Assembly: GCA_035444205.1 (NCBI GenBank)
Contig: DAOMOD010000003.1
Span: 1 to 58,960, forward strand
DNA from: DAOMOD01 sp035444205
GTDB lineage: Bacteria > Pseudomonadota > Gammaproteobacteria > Xanthomonadales > BPKI01
Length of the DNA stretch: 58,960 nucleotides
Direction: 5' to 3'
In this document: positions 43,179 through 52,400 of the stretch, one piece after another
Position numbering within the stretch: the first letter of the stretch is position 1
Layout: every line of letters starts with the position of its first letter
Program-made: the position numbers and the translations under genes
The notes under the pieces: generated by a model
Seen by the model: only the letters and a program-made list of their open reading frames with translations
What the model was told of the DNA's origin: nothing
Database searches by the model: none

Positions 43179-43218
43179 ACCTTGCGACTTGCGGACGCCG
43201 GGCGCAACATGCCCGGCC

Positions 43219-44556
43219 ATGAGCGAACGCAAGTATTTCGGCACCGACGGCATCCGCGGCCGGGTCGGCGAATGGCCCATCTCGGCGGATTTCATGCTGC
43301 GCCTCGGCTGGGCGGTGGGCAGGGTCTTGCGGCGGGGCAATGGCGTGCGCGTGCTGATCGGCAAGGACACGCGCATCTCCGGCTACATGTTCGAGTCGGC
43401 ATTGGAGGCAGGGCTGGTCGCCGCCGGAGCAGACGTGCTGCTGCTGGGACCGATGCCGACGCCGGCGGTCGCCTATCTCACGCGATCGCTGCGCGCCAGC
43501 GCCGGCATCGTCATCAGCGCCTCGCACAACCCGCACCAGGACAACGGCATCAAGTTCTTCTCGGCCCAGGGCGAAAAACTCGACGATGCCGTCGAGGGTG
43601 CCATCGAGGACATGCTCGATACCCCGTTCAGCACCGTGCCGTCGCAGTCGCTCGGCCGGGCGCGGCGGGTGAACGACGCTGCCGCGCGCTATGTGGAATT
43701 CTGCAAGGGCACCGTACCCGACAATCTCAATCTGCGCGGGCTGCGCGTGGTGCTCGATTGTGCGCACGGCGCCACCTACCAGGTGGCGCCACGGCTGTTC
43801 GCCGAGCTGGGTGCTGGCGTGGACGCCATCGGGGTGGAGCCCGACGGGCTCAACATCAATTCCGGCGTGGGTTCCACGCACATCGACGCGCTGGTGCAGC
43901 GCGTGCGCGAGACCGGTGCGGAGCTTGGCATCGCCTTCGATGGCGATGGTGATCGGGTGCTGATGGTCGACGCCGGCGGCGCGCTGCTGGACGGCGACGA
44001 CCTGCTCTACATTCTCGCGCGCGACTGGCAGGGCAGTGGTCGCCTGAAAGGACCGGTGGTGGGCACCCTGATGAGCAACTTCGGCCTGGAGCGCAGCCTG
44101 CGCGCCATGGGGATCGGCTTCCAGCGCGCCCGCGTCGGCGACCGTTATGTGCATCAGATGCTGCGCAAGCATGGCGGCGTGCTGGGCGGGGAGACCTCCG
44201 GGCACCTTTTGTGCCTGGACCGCGCCAGCACCGGGGACGGCATCGTATCCGCCCTTCAGGTGCTCGACGCCATGACGCAGTCAGGCGCCAGCCTGGCCGA
44301 ACTTCGCCAGGGCCTGGACAAGGTACCGCAGATCACCCGCAACGTGACCAGCACGCGCAGCCGCGAGGCGGTGGCCAGCGCCGCTGTGCAGGGGGAACTG
44401 CGTGCCGTCGAGAAGGCCCTGGGCGATGGCGGTCGGGTGGTCCTGCGACCGTCCGGCACCGAACCGCTGGTACGTGTGACGGTGGAGACCGACGATGCCG
44501 ACCTGGCCGCCGCGCTGGCCGATCGCTTGGTCGAAGCGGTACGATCCGCAGCCTGA
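43219..44556 (+). CDS. glmM: Phosphoglucosamine mutase
   Basis: A 445-residue cytosolic enzyme converting glucosamine 6-phosphate to the 1-phosphate for UDP-GlcNAc, needed for peptidoglycan and LPS. The phosphoserine is Ser102 in GIVISASHNPHQDNGIKFF. The metal loop is AFDGDGDRVLMVD, the sugar-binding loop GGETSGHLL and the phosphate-binding loop RPSGTEPLVRV. The start at 43219 (MSERKYFGTDGIRG) matches the family; a longer in-frame start would add unconserved residues. Confidence 0.97.
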   Translation: MSERKYFGTDGIRGRVGEWPISADFMLRLGWAVGRVLRRGNGVRVLIGKDTRISGYMFESALEAGLVAAGADVLLLGPMPTPAVAYLTRSLRASAGIVISASHNPHQDNGIKFFSAQGEKLDDAVEGAIEDMLDTPFSTVPSQSLGRARRVNDAAARYVEFCKGTVPDNLNLRGLRVVLDCAHGATYQVAPRLFAELGAGVDAIGVEPDGLNINSGVGSTHIDALVQRVRETGAELGIAFDGDGDRVLMVDAGGALLDGDDLLYILARDWQGSGRLKGPVVGTLMSNFGLERSLRAMGIGFQRARVGDRYVHQMLRKHGGVLGGETSGHLLCLDRASTGDGIVSALQVLDAMTQSGASLAELRQGLDKVPQITRNVTSTRSREAVASAAVQGELRAVEKALGDGGRVVLRPSGTEPLVRVTVETDDADLAAALADRLVEAVRSAA

Positions 44557-44576
44557 GCCTTCCATTCCATCGAGCC

Positions 44577-45524
44577 ATGAACCGACACGTTCCCACCCTC
44601 GACATCCGTCAGTTCGACGCTGGCGGTTCCGACCGCGACCGGTTCGTGCGCGAGGTCGGTGCCGCCTACCGCGAATACGGCTTCTGTGGCATTCGCGGCC
44701 ACGGCATATCGGCGCAGTTGATCGAGCGGGCCTATGCCTGCTTCCAGGCCTTCTTCGCACTGCCGGAGGAGGTCAAGATGAAGTACCACGTGAAGGGCGG
44801 CGGCGGCGCGCGTGGCTACACGCCGTTCAAGGTGGAGACCGCCAAGGACAGCCAGTACCCCGATCTCAAGGAGTTCTGGCACATCGGCCGCGAGCTGCCG
44901 CCGGACTCGAAGTACGCCGATGTCATGCCGCCCAACCTGTGGCCGGGCGAAGTCGCGGGATTCCGCGAATTCGGCTATGGCCTCTACGAGGCGCTGGACG
45001 ACCTGGGCGCGCGCGTGCTGCGCGCGCTGGCCCTGCACATCGATCTTCCGGAGTACTACTTCGACGACAAGGTCGATTTCGGCAATTCCATCCTGCGTCC
45101 GATCCACTATCCGCCGATCATGGAAGACGAGATTCCCAATGTGCGCGCCGGCGCCCACGAGGACATCAACTTCATCACCCTGCTGGTGGGCGCCAGCGCA
45201 GCCGGTCTGGAGATCCTCACCCGCGAGGGCACATGGCTGCCGTTCACCACCGAGGGCGACACCATCGTGGTCAACATCGGCGACATGTTGCAGCGCCTGA
45301 CCAATCACGTGTATCCGTCCACCACGCACCGCGTGGTCAACCCGCCGGGCGAGGCCGCACGCCAGCCGCGCTATTCGGTGCCGTTCTTTCTGCACCCCAA
45401 CCCGGATTTCCTGATCGACACACTGCCCGGATGCGTGTCTGCGGAGAATCCCAACCGCTATCCCGAGCCGATCACGGCGCATGGCTACCTGCAGGAACGC
45501 CTGCGCGAGATCCGGCTGATCTGA
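44577..45524 (+). CDS. 2-oxoglutarate/Fe(II) oxygenase, isopenicillin N synthase-like family
   Basis: A 315-residue soluble enzyme with the double-stranded beta-helix. The Fe ligands are His194-x-Asp196 (AGAHEDINFITLL) and His251 (STTHRVVNP), and the 2OG-binding Arg265-x-Ser267 (PRYSVPFFLHP) is present. The N-terminal DIOX_N block is GFCGIRGHGISAQLIERAYACFQAFFALPEEVKMKY. Homologues in many proteobacteria are annotated as isopenicillin N synthase family without known substrate. It starts 20 bases after glmM. No natural-product genes are nearby, so a housekeeping hydroxylase is as likely as a secondary-metabolite enzyme. Confidence 0.88.
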   Translation: MNRHVPTLDIRQFDAGGSDRDRFVREVGAAYREYGFCGIRGHGISAQLIERAYACFQAFFALPEEVKMKYHVKGGGGARGYTPFKVETAKDSQYPDLKEFWHIGRELPPDSKYADVMPPNLWPGEVAGFREFGYGLYEALDDLGARVLRALALHIDLPEYYFDDKVDFGNSILRPIHYPPIMEDEIPNVRAGAHEDINFITLLVGASAAGLEILTREGTWLPFTTEGDTIVVNIGDMLQRLTNHVYPSTTHRVVNPPGEAARQPRYSVPFFLHPNPDFLIDTLPGCVSAENPNRYPEPITAHGYLQERLREIRLI

Positions 45525-45644
45525 CCCGGCCGGCTCTCGGCGCCCTGCAGGTTGCGGGCGTTCCTGCCAGCCGAACCGGCGATTTCGGAATCGATGCGAA
45601 GTTCCGCGAACGTTGAAGTCCGAAGTCCGCCGTTTCATCGGCGC

Positions 45645-48098
45645 ATGCGCTGGCTGCTGCTGCTGGTCGGGCTGTCGGGCACGCTGGCGGAAGGTGCGCA
45701 GTTGCCTGATTTCTCGGTACTGGAGCTTGCGTCGATCGAAGGAAGCGACCGGGCGCAGATCGCAGTGAAGTGGTCGGGCACGTTTCCGGTGTCGCTGGAA
45801 GTAGGCTACGACGATGGTGGAGGGCGCTTCGTGGCGCTCGGCGAGCGGCAGGCGCTTGCAGAGAGCATGAATCTTCTGCCGCGGCCCGCGCTGGACGGGC
45901 GGGACGGATATGTCTGGCGGTTGGTGGATGCGCGCGGCGAGGAGCTGGCGCGTCAAGGTGGCGTCGATGCAGGCCCCGCCTGGCAGCCGGGTTTCGAGTT
46001 CGAGGGTTTCGCGCAGCGCGTGCGTGCCGCCATCGTGTACGACGGCGATCTGATCGTCGGCGGCGATTTCGGCGCCATCGGCAACCAGGCGGTCCATCAC
46101 ATCGCCCGCTGGGACGGCAGCGCATGGCATGCCCTGTCCGGCCCGCTCGGCAGCGGCACCAATCACTATGTCTGGACCCTGGCCGTGTACGACGGCGCCC
46201 TGATTGCGGGCGGGTTCTTCACCGAAGCAGGCGGCGTGAGCGTCCAGCACGTGGCGCGCTGGGACGGCAGCGAGTGGTCGGCGCTGTCGGGGCCGGCGGG
46301 CATCGGCACCAGCAACGTCGTGCATGCCCTTGCGGTGTACGACGGTGCGCTGGTCGCAGGCGGATGGTTCGTCGAGGCCGGCGGCGTGGAGGTGAACAAT
46401 GTCGCGCGCTGGGATGGTGAGGGCTGGTCGGCGCTGTCGAGTGACCTGCGTGACGAGTTGGGCGTGAACAACCCGGTCCACGCGCTGGCGGTGTACGAAG
46501 GTGCCTTGATCGCAGGCGGCTGGTTCACCAGGGCCGGCGGTGTGACTGCCAATCGCATTGCGCGCTGGGACGGCAGCAAGTGGTCGGCGCTGTCCGGGCC
46601 TCTCGAAGCCGGGGTCAATGGCCAGGTCCATGCGCTGGCGGTATTCGATGGTGCGCTGGTCGCGGGCGGCGGCTTCTCGACGGCCGGAGGTGTGGCAGCA
46701 GGCAGGATCGCGCGCTGGGATGGGAGCGCCTGGTCGGCGTTTCCGGGCAGCGGGCTGAACGGTGTGGTCGATGCGTTCACCGTGCATGAGGGCGCGTTGA
46801 TCGTGGGCGGGCAGTTCACCTCGGCCGGCGGCGCAACGGCGAATCGGGTCGCCCGCTTCGACGGTGTCTCCTGGTCATCGCTGTCGGGACCCACGGCGGC
46901 CGGGACCAACGATGCGGTATGGGCGTTAACCGGGTACCAGGGCGCATTGATCGCGGCTGGCCGCTTCACCACCGCCGGCGGAGCGATGGCCAACCGCGTC
47001 GCGCGCTGGGATGGGGCGACATGGTCGGCATTGTCTCCCCCTTCGGGGTCGGGGTTGAACCTGACGACCTATGCCCTCGGCCAGTTCGAGGGTTCATTGA
47101 TCGCGGGCGGCAGTTTCGTCACAGCGGGCGGCGCGACGATGAACCGGATTGCGCGCTGGAACGGGCGCACCTGGTCGGCGTTGTCGGGGCCGTCCGGGAG
47201 CGGCCTGGATGGGACCGTGCATGCCGTCGCCGTGTATCAGGGCGCGCTGGTGGTCGGCGGTACATTCACCAAGGCGGGCGGGGTGACGGTGAACCGCATT
47301 GCGCGCTGGGACGGAAACACCTGGTCGGCGTTCGCGCCGGAATCGGGGGCGGGCGTCAACGGGCCTGTCCTTGCGTTTGCCCTGTATGAGGATTCGCTGA
47401 TCGTCGGCGGTTCGTTCACCACGGCCGGCCGGGTGACGGTGAACCGCATCGCGCGTTGGGACGGTACCGACTGGTCGGCACTTTCCGGGCCATCGGGCAA
47501 TGGCATGAGCGGCACCGTCCTGGCCCTGACCGTGCACCAGAACCACCTGTTCGCGGGGGGCAGCTTCTCCATCGCGGGCGGGGTGATCGTGAACCGCGTC
47601 GCACGTTGGGACGGCCTCGGATGGTCGCCGCTGTCCGGGCCTTTCGAGACCGGCGTGGGCAGTGTGGTGTATGCGCTTGTTGAGCACGAAAACACGCTGA
47701 TCGCCGGCGGCGGCTTCGGATCCGCCGGCGGTGTGGCGGTCGGTGGCATTGCGCGCTGGGACGGCAGCGCCTGGTCGGGGCTGTCCGGGCCGTCGGGCAC
47801 CGGCGTCAACGGCATCGTCCATGCCCTTGCAACACGCCAGGGTGCGTTGATCGCCGGCGGCGAGTTCACCGAGGCCGGTGGTGCGGCTGCGCGCTTCATC
47901 GCGAGCTGGGACGGAAGAGGCTGGTCGGCGCTGGCCCAGCCGTCGGCGAACGGGATGAACGGCACCGTGTGGGCCCTGTCCGAGCACGACGGACTGCTGG
48001 TCGCCGGTGGCGACTTCGACCTGGCAGGTGGGATTCCGAGCGCGCGCATTGCGGCCTACGGTGTCGGCCATGGGATCTTTGCGGACGGTTTCGAATGA
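45645..48098 (+). CDS. Secreted protein of 14 propeller-like repeats with FADGFE tail
   Basis: An 817-residue protein. The ATG at 45645 gives a signal peptide (MRWLLLLVGLSGTLAEGA); in-frame TTG 45552 and ATG 45594 would extend it. After about 120 residues come fourteen units of about 50 residues, each of the form ARWDG-x-x-WSALSGP-x-x-x-G-x-NG-x-V-x-ALAVY-x-GALIAGG-x-F-x-x-AGGV. Fourteen such beta-rich blades suggest two seven-bladed propellers; this is inference. The protein ends GIFADGFE. Such repeats occur in many secreted proteins of environmental bacteria without known function. Likely exported and possibly surface or extracellular. Confidence 0.82.
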   Translation: MRWLLLLVGLSGTLAEGAQLPDFSVLELASIEGSDRAQIAVKWSGTFPVSLEVGYDDGGGRFVALGERQALAESMNLLPRPALDGRDGYVWRLVDARGEELARQGGVDAGPAWQPGFEFEGFAQRVRAAIVYDGDLIVGGDFGAIGNQAVHHIARWDGSAWHALSGPLGSGTNHYVWTLAVYDGALIAGGFFTEAGGVSVQHVARWDGSEWSALSGPAGIGTSNVVHALAVYDGALVAGGWFVEAGGVEVNNVARWDGEGWSALSSDLRDELGVNNPVHALAVYEGALIAGGWFTRAGGVTANRIARWDGSKWSALSGPLEAGVNGQVHALAVFDGALVAGGGFSTAGGVAAGRIARWDGSAWSAFPGSGLNGVVDAFTVHEGALIVGGQFTSAGGATANRVARFDGVSWSSLSGPTAAGTNDAVWALTGYQGALIAAGRFTTAGGAMANRVARWDGATWSALSPPSGSGLNLTTYALGQFEGSLIAGGSFVTAGGATMNRIARWNGRTWSALSGPSGSGLDGTVHAVAVYQGALVVGGTFTKAGGVTVNRIARWDGNTWSAFAPESGAGVNGPVLAFALYEDSLIVGGSFTTAGRVTVNRIARWDGTDWSALSGPSGNGMSGTVLALTVHQNHLFAGGSFSIAGGVIVNRVARWDGLGWSPLSGPFETGVGSVVYALVEHENTLIAGGGFGSAGGVAVGGIARWDGSAWSGLSGPSGTGVNGIVHALATRQGALIAGGEFTEAGGAAARFIASWDGRGWSALAQPSANGMNGTVWALSEHDGLLVAGGDFDLAGGIPSARIAAYGVGHGIFADGFE

Positions 48099-48249
48099 TC
48101 GCAACCTCCCGGTCCTCCTTCGTCCCGGACTGAGGGTCCGCAACGGAGCACGGCGTGTGCAGCGCAACCCGGGTACTCGCCCTGCCCATTGGCCTTGTCC
48201 CCGTTCGGGTTGGTAGCATGCTTCCGGTATCCACCGGGGGGTCGATATC

Positions 48250-50037
48250 GTGAGTTCCACGCCAAACGCGGTGTGTCTGGTCGCCGCCTGCTTGCTTGGG
48301 TGCATCGCATCGGTCCGTGCCGTGGGCGCGGCCGAGGTCGATGTGCTGGTTCGCAGCGCGGTGACCGGGGCACCCCTGGAAGCCACCCTGGCGCTCCATC
48401 CGCTCGCGCGAACCGAGGGCGTGACGCGCGAGAGGCTGGAAGGCTTCGCAGACGTCGCCGCCGCCCAGGAGGTGCGCACCACGGCTGGGCGCGTGCGGAT
48501 CGACCTTTCCGGCCCGTTCCTTGCCAAGGTGCACGCGCCGGGCCATGCGCCGCTTGCGACGGTAGTGGAACCCGGCGCGCACGGCTGGACCTTGTGGCTG
48601 ACGCCACTGGATGAGGCGCAACCGGACAGCGGGTTGGATGCCGACGCCTTGCATCTTGCGGGCATCGTGCGGAACGCCGAAACACTGGCTCCGCTGGCGG
48701 GCGTCGAGTTGCGCCTGGAACCGCTGGGCCTCGTTGCGCTCAGCGCTGCCGACGGCGCCTACGCGTTCGAGGCGCCACCGCCCACGCTGGACCGAGCGAC
48801 CGAGTTTCTGCGTCTCGAAGCCTGGGTCTCGGGGCGAATGCGGTTGGTGGATCCGGCGATACCCTGGGCCGCGGGAAGCGCATGGCGGGTGGTCGATCTG
48901 GTCGCAGGGGAACCGGCGCGTCACCGCCACCAGCATCCCCTGCATGGCGGCATCCAACTGGAGGATGCCTTCCGGCGCGACGGTCCGGCAGGTACCGATC
49001 CCGACCAGCCGCCGCTGTCGGTGCGGGTCGGTTTCGCCGATGCCTCCTGTACGCAGAGCTGCTGCACGGCAAGCTGCACGCACGTCTGTGTGTTCGACCT
49101 CGAAACCTACGTGCGGCGCGGCATCACCTACGAGTGGATCGCGAGCTGGACGCAGAGTTCGCTGCGCGCCGGCACGGTGGCCTATCGCAGCTATGGCGCC
49201 TGGCATGCACTGAATCCCCCGGTGAGCCGTCCCTTCGACCTGTGTTCGTCGGCGTGCTGCCAGGTGAACGGCCCCAATGTCCACGGCAACGGCGTCCAGG
49301 CCGCGCGCGCCACCGCCGGGCTGATGATGAAGCGCAACGGGACCGTGTTCCGTTCCGAGTACTCGGCAGAGAACAACTGCAAGCTCGGCACGATGTCGTG
49401 CAGCAATAGCGATTTTTCCTGCGGAGACGGCTACAACGGGTCGCCGGCTGCCAACTGGCCATGCCTGGAGGACAGCGTCGGCCTCGGCCGGGACTGCTTC
49501 GGCCACGGCCGCGGCATGAGCCAGTGGGGCACGCAGCGCTGGTCGCTGACACCGCACTTCCAGGCATGGCCGTGGATCGTGAACCACTACTACAACGCCA
49601 ACGGTGCCGGCAGCGGCATGCGCTCGGCGGCGATGACCCAGGTGCTTTCGATCCTCGACGCGGCGCCTGCACCGGCATCGGTCACAGCGGGACAAGGCTT
49701 CGAGATCGTCGTCGAGGCGCTCAATCGCGCCGCCGAGAGCCATCAGGCGGTGCTGATCGGCGCCAGCATCCGGCGTGGCAGCGATCCCTTCCTCTCCGAT
49801 CCGTCCAACGACCGCCTGCTGGAACTTTCGCCAGGCGTGGCGCTGGCCACCCGCGATTTCGTGGTGCCGCCCGGCACGCCGCCCGGCAGCTACGCGCTGT
49901 GGGTGGCGCTGTATCTCGATATCGACGGCAATGGCGCGATCGGCGGCGACCTTGCCCAGGCGCTGGTCCAGATTCCGGATGCATTGCAGGTGACCGCCGC
50001 CGCGCCGACGGTGTTCGCCGACGGTTTCGAGGAGTAG
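48250..50037 (+). CDS. Secreted Cys-rich SpoIID/LytB-domain protein with FADGFE tail
   Basis: A 595-residue protein from a GTG start (GGGGGG seven bases upstream) with a signal peptide ending near residue 28. Residues 30-220 look like two carboxypeptidase-regulatory-like beta domains. The SpoIID domain (about 280-455) has LETYVRRGITYEWIASW, with Glu295 aligning with the catalytic Glu of SpoIID lytic transglycosylases, then SLRAGTVAYRSY and the closing GHGRGMSQWG. About fifteen cysteines in this domain suggest disulfides and an extracellular location. The C-terminal beta domain ends VFADGFEE. Possible peptidoglycan-cleaving or predatory role; not proven. Confidence 0.8.
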   Translation: MSSTPNAVCLVAACLLGCIASVRAVGAAEVDVLVRSAVTGAPLEATLALHPLARTEGVTRERLEGFADVAAAQEVRTTAGRVRIDLSGPFLAKVHAPGHAPLATVVEPGAHGWTLWLTPLDEAQPDSGLDADALHLAGIVRNAETLAPLAGVELRLEPLGLVALSAADGAYAFEAPPPTLDRATEFLRLEAWVSGRMRLVDPAIPWAAGSAWRVVDLVAGEPARHRHQHPLHGGIQLEDAFRRDGPAGTDPDQPPLSVRVGFADASCTQSCCTASCTHVCVFDLETYVRRGITYEWIASWTQSSLRAGTVAYRSYGAWHALNPPVSRPFDLCSSACCQVNGPNVHGNGVQAARATAGLMMKRNGTVFRSEYSAENNCKLGTMSCSNSDFSCGDGYNGSPAANWPCLEDSVGLGRDCFGHGRGMSQWGTQRWSLTPHFQAWPWIVNHYYNANGAGSGMRSAAMTQVLSILDAAPAPASVTAGQGFEIVVEALNRAAESHQAVLIGASIRRGSDPFLSDPSNDRLLELSPGVALATRDFVVPPGTPPGSYALWVALYLDIDGNGAIGGDLAQALVQIPDALQVTAAAPTVFADGFEE

Positions 50038-50047
50038 CGAGAGACTA

Positions 50048-50076
50048 TTGACGAAGCAGGCAGGCCCTGCTAGCGT
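50048..50076 (+). promoter_or_regulatory. Candidate sigma-70 promoter of the second subtilisin gene
   Basis: TTGACG (50048-50053), a 5 of 6 match to -35, is followed after a 17-base spacer by TAGCGT (50071-50076), a weak -10. It begins 10 bases after the SpoIID-like stop, giving a leader of about 230 bases. Confidence 0.4.
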
Positions 50077-50258
50077 CGGCCGCGCTTTGCGCGCTGATGG
50101 CGCGCTCGGCCTGACCCGGCGCCTCCACGCTGTCGACCAGACTACGGTCACCACAGGCAGTGCGGGGGCAGACATCGGGGATCGCGGTCGGGGGGCCGCT
50201 GAACCGGGGGACGTTGCGCGCTGCTGGCGTGGTCGGGGCAAGAATGGGGTGTCTCGCG

Positions 50259-50276
50259 CCCCGTGACATCACGGGG
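50259..50276. promoter_or_regulatory. 18-base palindrome upstream of the second subtilisin gene
   Basis: CCCCGTGA-CA-TCACGGGG is a perfect 8-base inverted repeat around two bases, 38 bases before the GTG start. The spacing (GTGA-N2-TCAC) does not fit CRP. It could be an operator or an mRNA hairpin near the ribosome-binding site. Confidence 0.5.
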
Positions 50277-50313
50277 AGTTGGAGTCTGCAACCAGCCCTT
50301 GGGGGGTCATTCC

Positions 50314-52386
50314 GTGCTTCCACGCAAGAACCGTGCGTTCCACCGGTGCGCGCTCGCGCTTTCCGTTTCCATCGCCTTTGCAGGTCACGTCCAGGCATCC
50401 GGCCTGGGTGCCTCGCGCGACGACGAATCCTCGCGCATCAACCTTTCCGCCCTCGACGGTCCGTACGAGTACGACCGTTTCATCGTGCAGTTCAGGGAGG
50501 GCAGCGCCGAGCGATTCCAGGACCAGGTGAGACAGCAGGCGCTGAACGGCATCGGCCGCAGCGTCGGCCTGAGCATCGCCGAAGTCAGGCGGCTCGCCGT
50601 CGGCGCCGAATTGATCGAGGTCGACCGCAAACTGTCCCGCGCCGCCAGCGAAGCGCTGATGCGTGCGCTGGCAAGGCATCCCAGCGTCGAGTACGTGGAG
50701 CCGGATGCGCGCATGACCATTGCCTGGACGCCCAACGACACCCACTACAACGCCCAGTGGCATTATCACGAGGCCACCGGTGGCCTGCGTCTGCCCGCAG
50801 CCTGGGACCGCTCGCGCGGCAACGGCGTGCGCGTGGCGGTGCTGGATACCGGCATCACGCCGCACAGCGACCTCGACGGCAACATCGTCGGCGGTTACGA
50901 CTTCATCAGCAGTGCGGCCACCGCTCGCGACGGCAACGGACGCGATTCCAACCCGCGCGATGAGGGTGACTGGGTGGCGGCCAACGAGTGCTACTCGGGC
51001 AGTCCGGCCTCGAACTCCAGTTGGCATGGCACCCACGTCGCCGGCACCGTCGCCGCGGTGACCAACAACAGCAAGGGCGTGGCCGGTGTCGCGCCGCAGG
51101 CAAAGGTGGTGCCGGTGCGCGTGCTCGGCCGCTGTGGTGGCGCGCTGTCCGACATCGCCGATGCCATCGTCTGGGCCTCCGGCGGCAGCGTCAGCGGTGT
51201 ACCGGCCAATGCCAACCCGGCCGAGGTGATCAACATGAGCCTGGGCGGCAGCGGAAGCTGCGGCAGCACCTACCAGAACGCCATCAACAGTGCCGTCAAT
51301 CGCGGCTCGGTGGTGGTGGTCGCCGCCGGCAACGATGGCGTCAACGTGTCCAATGCGCGTCCGGCCAACTGCAACAACGTCATCGCGGTGGCCGCCACCA
51401 ACCGCGCCGGCGGCCGCGCCTGGTACTCCAACTTCGGTACCTTGATCGACGTGGCCGCGCCCGGCGGCGACGCCAGCAGCACAGCCGCCAACGGCGTCGC
51501 GTCGACGGTCAACAACGGCACCACGACGCCGACCACCGAGGGCTATGGCTACCAGAGCGGCACCTCCATGGCGGCGCCGCACGTAGCCGGCGTGGTGGCC
51601 CTGATGCAGGCGGTGAATGCGAAGTCGCCGGCCGAGGTCGAGCAGATCCTGAAGAACACCGCGCGCGCCTTCCCGGCGAGCTGCTCGGGTTGCGGCAGCG
51701 GCATCGTCGATGCCAATGCCGCGGTGGCAGCGGTGGAGCCGCCGCCCGCACCAGTCGCCCTGCAGAACGGGCAGCCGGTAGGCAATCTGTCCGGGGCGAC
51801 CGGCAGCGAGCGGCGCTGGACGGTAGCCATTCCCGCCGGTGCGACCAATCTGCAGATCGCCATTTCCGGTGGCAGCGGCGACGCCGATCTGTACGTGCGA
51901 CGGGGCGCCGAGCCGACCACATCGACGTACGATTGCCGGCCCTATCTCAACGGCAACAACGAGAGCTGTTCGTTCGCCTCGCCGCAGTCCGGCACCTGGC
52001 ACGTGATGATCCGCGGCTATGCCGCGTACTCGGGCGTGACCCTGCAGGCCAGCTGGACCGAACCGGTGAGCGCGCCATGCACCGGATGCACCAAGTACTC
52101 CGGTTCGCTGTCCGGCAGTGGCCAGGCGCAGGTCCAGCCCAACGGGACCTACTACCAGAGCACGGTGTCCGGATCGCATCAGGGCTGGCTCGAAGGACCG
52201 GCCAATGCCGACTTCGATCTCGAACTGTATCGCTGGAGCGGAAGCAGTTGGGTGCGCGTGGCCAGCGCCACCAGCAGCAATTCCAGCGAGCACATCACCT
52301 ACAACGGTACTGCCGGTTACTACTACTGGCGTGTGCTGTCCTACAGCGGCAGCGGCAGCTACGATCTCTGGATCAAGCGGCCCTGA
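50314..52386 (+). CDS. Secreted subtilisin-like serine protease with C-terminal PPC-type domains
   Basis: A 690-residue S8 endopeptidase. The GTG at 50314 is chosen because it follows GGGGGG and opens a signal peptide (MLPRKNRAFHRCALALSVSIAFAGHVQA); an earlier GTG at 50263 is possible. Propeptide about 55-132. The catalytic residues are Asp178 (AVLDTGITPH), His238 (WHGTHVAGT), the oxyanion Asn340 (VAAGND) and Ser418 (GTSMAAPHVAG). Two C-terminal pre-peptidase-type beta-sandwiches (about 485-578 and 588-690) end SGSYDLWIKRP. Such domains are often cleaved after secretion. A terminator follows. It differs from the first subtilisin by lacking the PA insertion. Confidence 0.93.
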   Translation: MLPRKNRAFHRCALALSVSIAFAGHVQASGLGASRDDESSRINLSALDGPYEYDRFIVQFREGSAERFQDQVRQQALNGIGRSVGLSIAEVRRLAVGAELIEVDRKLSRAASEALMRALARHPSVEYVEPDARMTIAWTPNDTHYNAQWHYHEATGGLRLPAAWDRSRGNGVRVAVLDTGITPHSDLDGNIVGGYDFISSAATARDGNGRDSNPRDEGDWVAANECYSGSPASNSSWHGTHVAGTVAAVTNNSKGVAGVAPQAKVVPVRVLGRCGGALSDIADAIVWASGGSVSGVPANANPAEVINMSLGGSGSCGSTYQNAINSAVNRGSVVVVAAGNDGVNVSNARPANCNNVIAVAATNRAGGRAWYSNFGTLIDVAAPGGDASSTAANGVASTVNNGTTTPTTEGYGYQSGTSMAAPHVAGVVALMQAVNAKSPAEVEQILKNTARAFPASCSGCGSGIVDANAAVAAVEPPPAPVALQNGQPVGNLSGATGSERRWTVAIPAGATNLQIAISGGSGDADLYVRRGAEPTTSTYDCRPYLNGNNESCSFASPQSGTWHVMIRGYAAYSGVTLQASWTEPVSAPCTGCTKYSGSLSGSGQAQVQPNGTYYQSTVSGSHQGWLEGPANADFDLELYRWSGSSWVRVASATSSNSSEHITYNGTAGYYYWRVLSYSGSGSYDLWIKRP

Positions 52387-52400
52387 GGCTAAGGAGCAAT

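Noticed and set aside
44211..44576. An extended N-terminus of the 2-oxoglutarate oxygenase overlapping glmM
   Set aside because: The frame inside glmM is a shadow; the conserved oxygenase begins at 44577.
48250..50037. Assigning the SpoIID-like protein to sporulation
   Set aside because: No sporulation genes are near, the surrounding genes are Gram-negative housekeeping genes, and the protein is secreted and Cys-rich.
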